Below are positions 6,558 to 8,823 of a stretch of DNA of 8,823 nt, piece by piece. The translations under genes were made by a program, and so were the position numbers. The notes beneath the pieces are model-generated. The model saw nothing but the letters and a program-made list of their open reading frames with translations. It was not told the DNA's origin and made no database searches. The DNA is from Micrococcales bacterium. GTDB taxonomy: Bacteria; Actinomycetota; Actinomycetes; Actinomycetales; Dermatophilaceae. How positions within the stretch are numbered: the stretch's first letter is position 1; each line of letters starts with the position of its first letter. The stretch lies in assembly GCA_030452775.1 (NCBI GenBank), contig JAKDLQ010000089.1, positions 1-8,823 on the forward strand, read 5' to 3'.

Positions 6558-6629
6558 GCAACACACCGACGAATCGACAGGTCCAACCGGAAATAGCCGG
6601 TTGGGGTTGATCCGTTCCCGGTGTGTTGC
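6558..6629. repeat. 72-nt nested inverted repeat (long imperfect hairpin) in the divergent intergenic region
   Basis: The outer arms GCAACACACCG (6558-6568) and CGGTGTGTTGC (6619-6629) are perfect 11-base reverse complements. The inner arms CCAACCGG (6583-6590) and CCGGTTGG (6597-6604) are perfect 8-base complements around the loop AAATAG. Between them ATCGAC (6573-6578) pairs with GTTGAT (6606-6611) with one wobble, and ACG (6569-6571) with CGT (6613-6615), leaving a 3-base bulge and a small internal loop. The whole forms one long hairpin. No target-site duplication flanks it, neither side has a T-run, and no coding frame explains it. It could be a leader structure or operator of the PH-domain operon, or a small non-autonomous repeat element. 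Confidence 0.72.
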
Positions 6630-6685
6630 CGGTATGCCGCCGGGCTCGGCCCCTGGGGTCAGGTGCGGTCCGGTGGGTGGCCCGC

Positions 6686-6697
6686 TAGCGTCGAGGG
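6686..6697 (+). promoter_or_regulatory. -10 element positioned for a leaderless S9 peptidase mRNA
   Basis: TAGCGT (6686-6691) fits the actinobacterial TANNNT -10 pattern and is followed by exactly 6 bases and then the ATG at 6698, the arrangement expected when transcription starts at the first base of the start codon. The only purine-rich stretch, GAGGG, abuts the ATG with no spacing and would be a poor ribosome binding site. No convincing -35 was found. Confidence 0.5.
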
Positions 6698-8695
6698 ATG
6701 ACCTCGACACCAGCGCTCGGTGAGCACGCCCGGATCGCGCAGCGCATCATCGGGTCCATCGTCGAGGCGACCAGTCCGGCCCTGTCCCCCGACGGGACCC
6801 AGGTCGCCTTCGTCGTGCGGTGGACCGACTACGACAAGAACCTGCGCTACGGCAGGGTGTGTCTCGCGCCGGTCGACGGCAGCGCCCGGCCGCGGGTCGT
6901 CTCCGGGGGCGATCACGACTCGGCGCCGGAGTGGAGCCCGGACGGTCGCGAGATCGCCTTCACCTCGCGGCGCGGGGAGAAGAAGGGCGACGCCACCTTG
7001 CACGTGCTGCCCGTCGGCGGCGGGGAGACCCGGACCGTCGCGACGATGAAGGAGGGGATCGTCCAGGTCCGATGGAGCCCGGACGGTCGATGGCTCGGCT
7101 TCCTCTCACGAGTGCGGGACGAGCGCTACGACGCAGAGGACGTCAGTTGGCAGTCGCCGCGCAGAATCGAGACGTTCTTCACCCGGCTCAACGACGAGGA
7201 CTGGACCTACGACCGCCCGACTCACGCCCACGTCGTCCGGGCCGACGGCACAGGCGCGCCGCGCGATCTCACGCCCGGTCCCCACGAGTACGAGGGGCTG
7301 GCCTGGCTTCCGGACTCGTCCGCACTCGTGACCTCCGGCGCCCGGCATGAGACATGGGACCTCGACCTGGCCACCGACCTGTTCCTCGTCGGTCTCGACG
7401 GGCACGTGCGGGAGCTGACGCATCAGACCGGGAACCATAGCCATCCCCGTGTCTCGCCGGACGGGACGATGGTCTCGCTGATCGGACAGGACGACCCGAT
7501 GCGGATCGGCAACCAGCATGTCGGGCTGGTTCCGGTCGCGGGCGGTGAGCGCCGGTGGATCTCGCGTGGGCTCGACCGGACGTTCAGCACGACGGTCGGC
7601 ACGCAGGAGCCGCGCTGGGTCGACGACGAGACCCTGTTGGCGACGGCCGAGGACCGGGGCGAGACGCACCTCTACCGGATAGACGCCGACGCCCGCGCAC
7701 CGGAGCGGGTGACGCACGGTCCCATCACCGTGGCTTCGTTCGATGCGCGAGGCGGCACGATCGTCGCCTGCGTCAGCGCGGTCGACCGGCCGGCAGACGT
7801 CCACGTGGTCGACGCGTCGGGCCGGCTGCGGGCGGTGACCGACTTCGGTGACCGCTACGCCGAGACGGTCTCGCCGGTGGGGTGGGAGCGCTTCGCCGTC
7901 GCGTGCCCGGACGGGTCCGGCGAGATCGACGCCTGGATCATGCGACCGGCGGGCCTTGACGAGTCGCAGCGATACCCGGTCATCCTCAACGTCCACGGTG
8001 GACCGTTCACCCAGTACGGCGAGACCCTGTTCGACGAGGCGCAGTACCAGGCCGCGGCCGGCTTCGTCGTGCTCATGTGCAACCCGCGCGGCGGCTCCGG
8101 CCAGGAGGACACGTGGAGCCAGGCGATCGCCGGGCCCAAGCACCCGTTGACCCCGGGCACCGGCTGGGGCACGGTCGATGTCGACGACGTGCTCGCCGTC
8201 CTCGACGCGGCCCTCGAGCGCTACCCGTTCTGCGACCCCGACCGGATCGGCATGCAGGGCGGGAGTTACGGCGGCTACATCGCGACCCACCTCGCGGGCA
8301 CGACGGGGACCCGCTTCAAGGCCATCTGCAGCGAGCGCGCGGTCAACAACTTCATCACCGAGGAGTTCACCAGTGACGTCTCGACGTCGTTTCGCGCCGA
8401 GATGGGCGTGACGCATCTCGAGGATCCCGAGGGCTACGCTGCCATGTCGCCGATCCGCTACGTCCGAGACATCGAGATCCCGGTCCTCATCGTGCACAGC
8501 GAGGAGGACTACCGCTGCCCCGTCAACCAGGCCGAGGAGCTCTTCGTCGCGCTGCGCCTGCTCGGCAAGGATGTGACGTTCTATCGCTTCCCGGGCGAGA
8601 GCCACGAGCTGTCCCGCAGCGGCTCGCCGATCCACCGCCGCCAGCGCGCCGAGATCATCCTCGACTTCTTCGCCGAGCACCTGACCCCCCGATGA
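6698..8695 (+). CDS. S9 family (prolyl oligopeptidase-type) serine peptidase
   Basis: Serine peptidase of family S9, similar to acylaminoacyl peptidases and dipeptidyl peptidases, which cut short peptides or remove N-terminal residues. At 665 residues it has the usual two-part build: an N-terminal beta-propeller with WD40/PD40-type repeats (SPALSPDGTQVAFV near 26, APEWSPDGREIAFTS near 75, VRWSPDGRWLGFLS near 125) and a C-terminal alpha/beta hydrolase domain from about 410. The triad is visible: Ser523 in GGSYGG, Asp604 in HSEEDYRCP, His636 in GESHELSRSG. NVHGGPF and NPRGGSG supply the expected oxyanion-region motifs. No signal peptide or membrane segment is present, so it should be cytoplasmic. 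It is divergent from the PH-domain operon across 214 bases. A 78-bp-period repeat begins at its stop codon. Exact cleavage specificity is not readable from sequence; the family call is firm. Confidence 0.95.
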   Translation: MTSTPALGEHARIAQRIIGSIVEATSPALSPDGTQVAFVVRWTDYDKNLRYGRVCLAPVDGSARPRVVSGGDHDSAPEWSPDGREIAFTSRRGEKKGDATLHVLPVGGGETRTVATMKEGIVQVRWSPDGRWLGFLSRVRDERYDAEDVSWQSPRRIETFFTRLNDEDWTYDRPTHAHVVRADGTGAPRDLTPGPHEYEGLAWLPDSSALVTSGARHETWDLDLATDLFLVGLDGHVRELTHQTGNHSHPRVSPDGTMVSLIGQDDPMRIGNQHVGLVPVAGGERRWISRGLDRTFSTTVGTQEPRWVDDETLLATAEDRGETHLYRIDADARAPERVTHGPITVASFDARGGTIVACVSAVDRPADVHVVDASGRLRAVTDFGDRYAETVSPVGWERFAVACPDGSGEIDAWIMRPAGLDESQRYPVILNVHGGPFTQYGETLFDEAQYQAAAGFVVLMCNPRGGSGQEDTWSQAIAGPKHPLTPGTGWGTVDVDDVLAVLDAALERYPFCDPDRIGMQGGSYGGYIATHLAGTTGTRFKAICSERAVNNFITEEFTSDVSTSFRAEMGVTHLEDPEGYAAMSPIRYVRDIEIPVLIVHSEEDYRCPVNQAEELFVALRLLGKDVTFYRFPGESHELSRSGSPIHRRQRAEIILDFFAEHLTPR

Positions 8696-8823
8696 GCGCC
8701 GACCGGGGTGAGGACACGAGCGAGGGACGAGTGAGGCCCGGAGCGCAGGGTAGAGGCGCGGCGGACAGGATGAGCGCCGACCGGGGTGAGGACACGAGCG
8801 AGGGACGAGTGAGGCCCGGAGCG
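8691..8823. repeat. 78-bp-period direct repeat, cut by the window edge
   Basis: A 55-base segment at 8691-8745 recurs identically at 8769-8823, the last base of the window, with a 23-base spacer between, giving a period of 78. The first copy starts within the final codons of the S9 peptidase and includes its TGA stop, so the duplication reaches into the gene end. The second copy is truncated by the window, so the true unit length and copy number are unknown. The period is 26 codons, and a frame opening at ATG 8692 stays open, but it uses AGA, AGG, CGA and GGA codons unlike the neighbours, which argues against coding. Confidence 0.88.

Noticed and set aside
5969..6586. N-terminal extension of the large PH-domain frame (the 721-residue reading)
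   Set aside because: It lies over the small PH-domain gene in another frame and into the intergenic hairpin, with Arg/His-rich composition. The GTG at 5968 overlapping the upstream stop is a better start.
6607..6638. Possible plus-strand promoter TTGATC with TATGCC inside the divergent region
   Set aside because: The spacing is 20 bases and the -10 lacks the final T; the TAGCGT element next to the peptidase ATG is a better candidate.
6501..6710. 69-residue minus-strand frame in the divergent intergenic region
   Set aside because: It spans the nested inverted repeat, has no ribosome site or domain, and overlaps the peptidase start; structure rather than coding explains the region.
7106..8680. 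524-residue minus-strand reading frame opposite the S9 peptidase
   Set aside because: It is the antisense shadow of a gene with an intact catalytic triad on the plus strand; no domain of its own is seen.
8692..8823. Open frame of 26-residue repeats at the window end
   Set aside because: It stays open only because the 78-bp period is a multiple of three; codon use (AGA, AGG, CGA, GGA) is unlike the neighbours. It is kept as a repeat, not called as a gene.

Overview
The window is very GC-rich, and third codon positions are almost always G or C. GTG and TTG starts occur, and the -10 elements look like TANNNT with one apparently leaderless gene. This fits a high-GC actinobacterium. The aminotransferase, the POT transporter and the gene style suggest Micrococcales (Intrasporangiaceae-like), but the genus is an inference from general resemblance only. 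No rRNA, tRNA, CRISPR array, transposase, phage or plasmid gene was seen. All recognisable genes look chromosomal and intact, except that the first may begin outside the window. Layout: (1) 3-1184 (+), a PLP-dependent class I/II aminotransferase. (2) 1185-1372, a gap with a plausible promoter whose spacer holds a small inverted repeat. (3) 1373-2908 (+), a POT/PTR2 proton-coupled peptide transporter. (4) 2909-2986, a convergent junction with an 8-bp tandem repeat and a long hairpin that looks like a bidirectional terminator. (5) 2976-6483 (-), four co-directional genes read from right to left: a small PH-domain membrane protein (YdbS-like), a large PH-domain membrane protein (YdbT-like), a Fre/FNR-like flavin reductase without an iron-sulfur domain, and a PduO-type cobalamin adenosyltransferase. 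Pairs one-two and three-four each overlap by 4 bases; 42 bases containing an AT-rich candidate promoter separate the two pairs. (6) 6484-6697, a divergent intergenic region with a perfect 17-bp palindrome and a 72-nt nested inverted repeat. (7) 6698-8695 (+), a cytoplasmic S9 prolyl-oligopeptidase-type peptidase, probably leaderless. (8) 8691-8823, a 78-bp-period direct repeat that starts at the peptidase stop codon and runs off the window edge. How the genes may work together: the reductase and adenosyltransferase form a credible module making adenosylcobalamin, with the reductase supplying electrons to bring cob(II)alamin to cob(I)alamin; this pairing is the best functional hypothesis here. 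The two PH-domain proteins form a membrane pair like Bacillus YdbS/YdbT. The peptide transporter and the S9 peptidase would both serve peptide use but are not one operon. I did not find a clearly undescribed multi-gene system. The least explained items are the nested inverted repeat and palindrome upstream of the PH pair, and the terminal 78-bp repeat.
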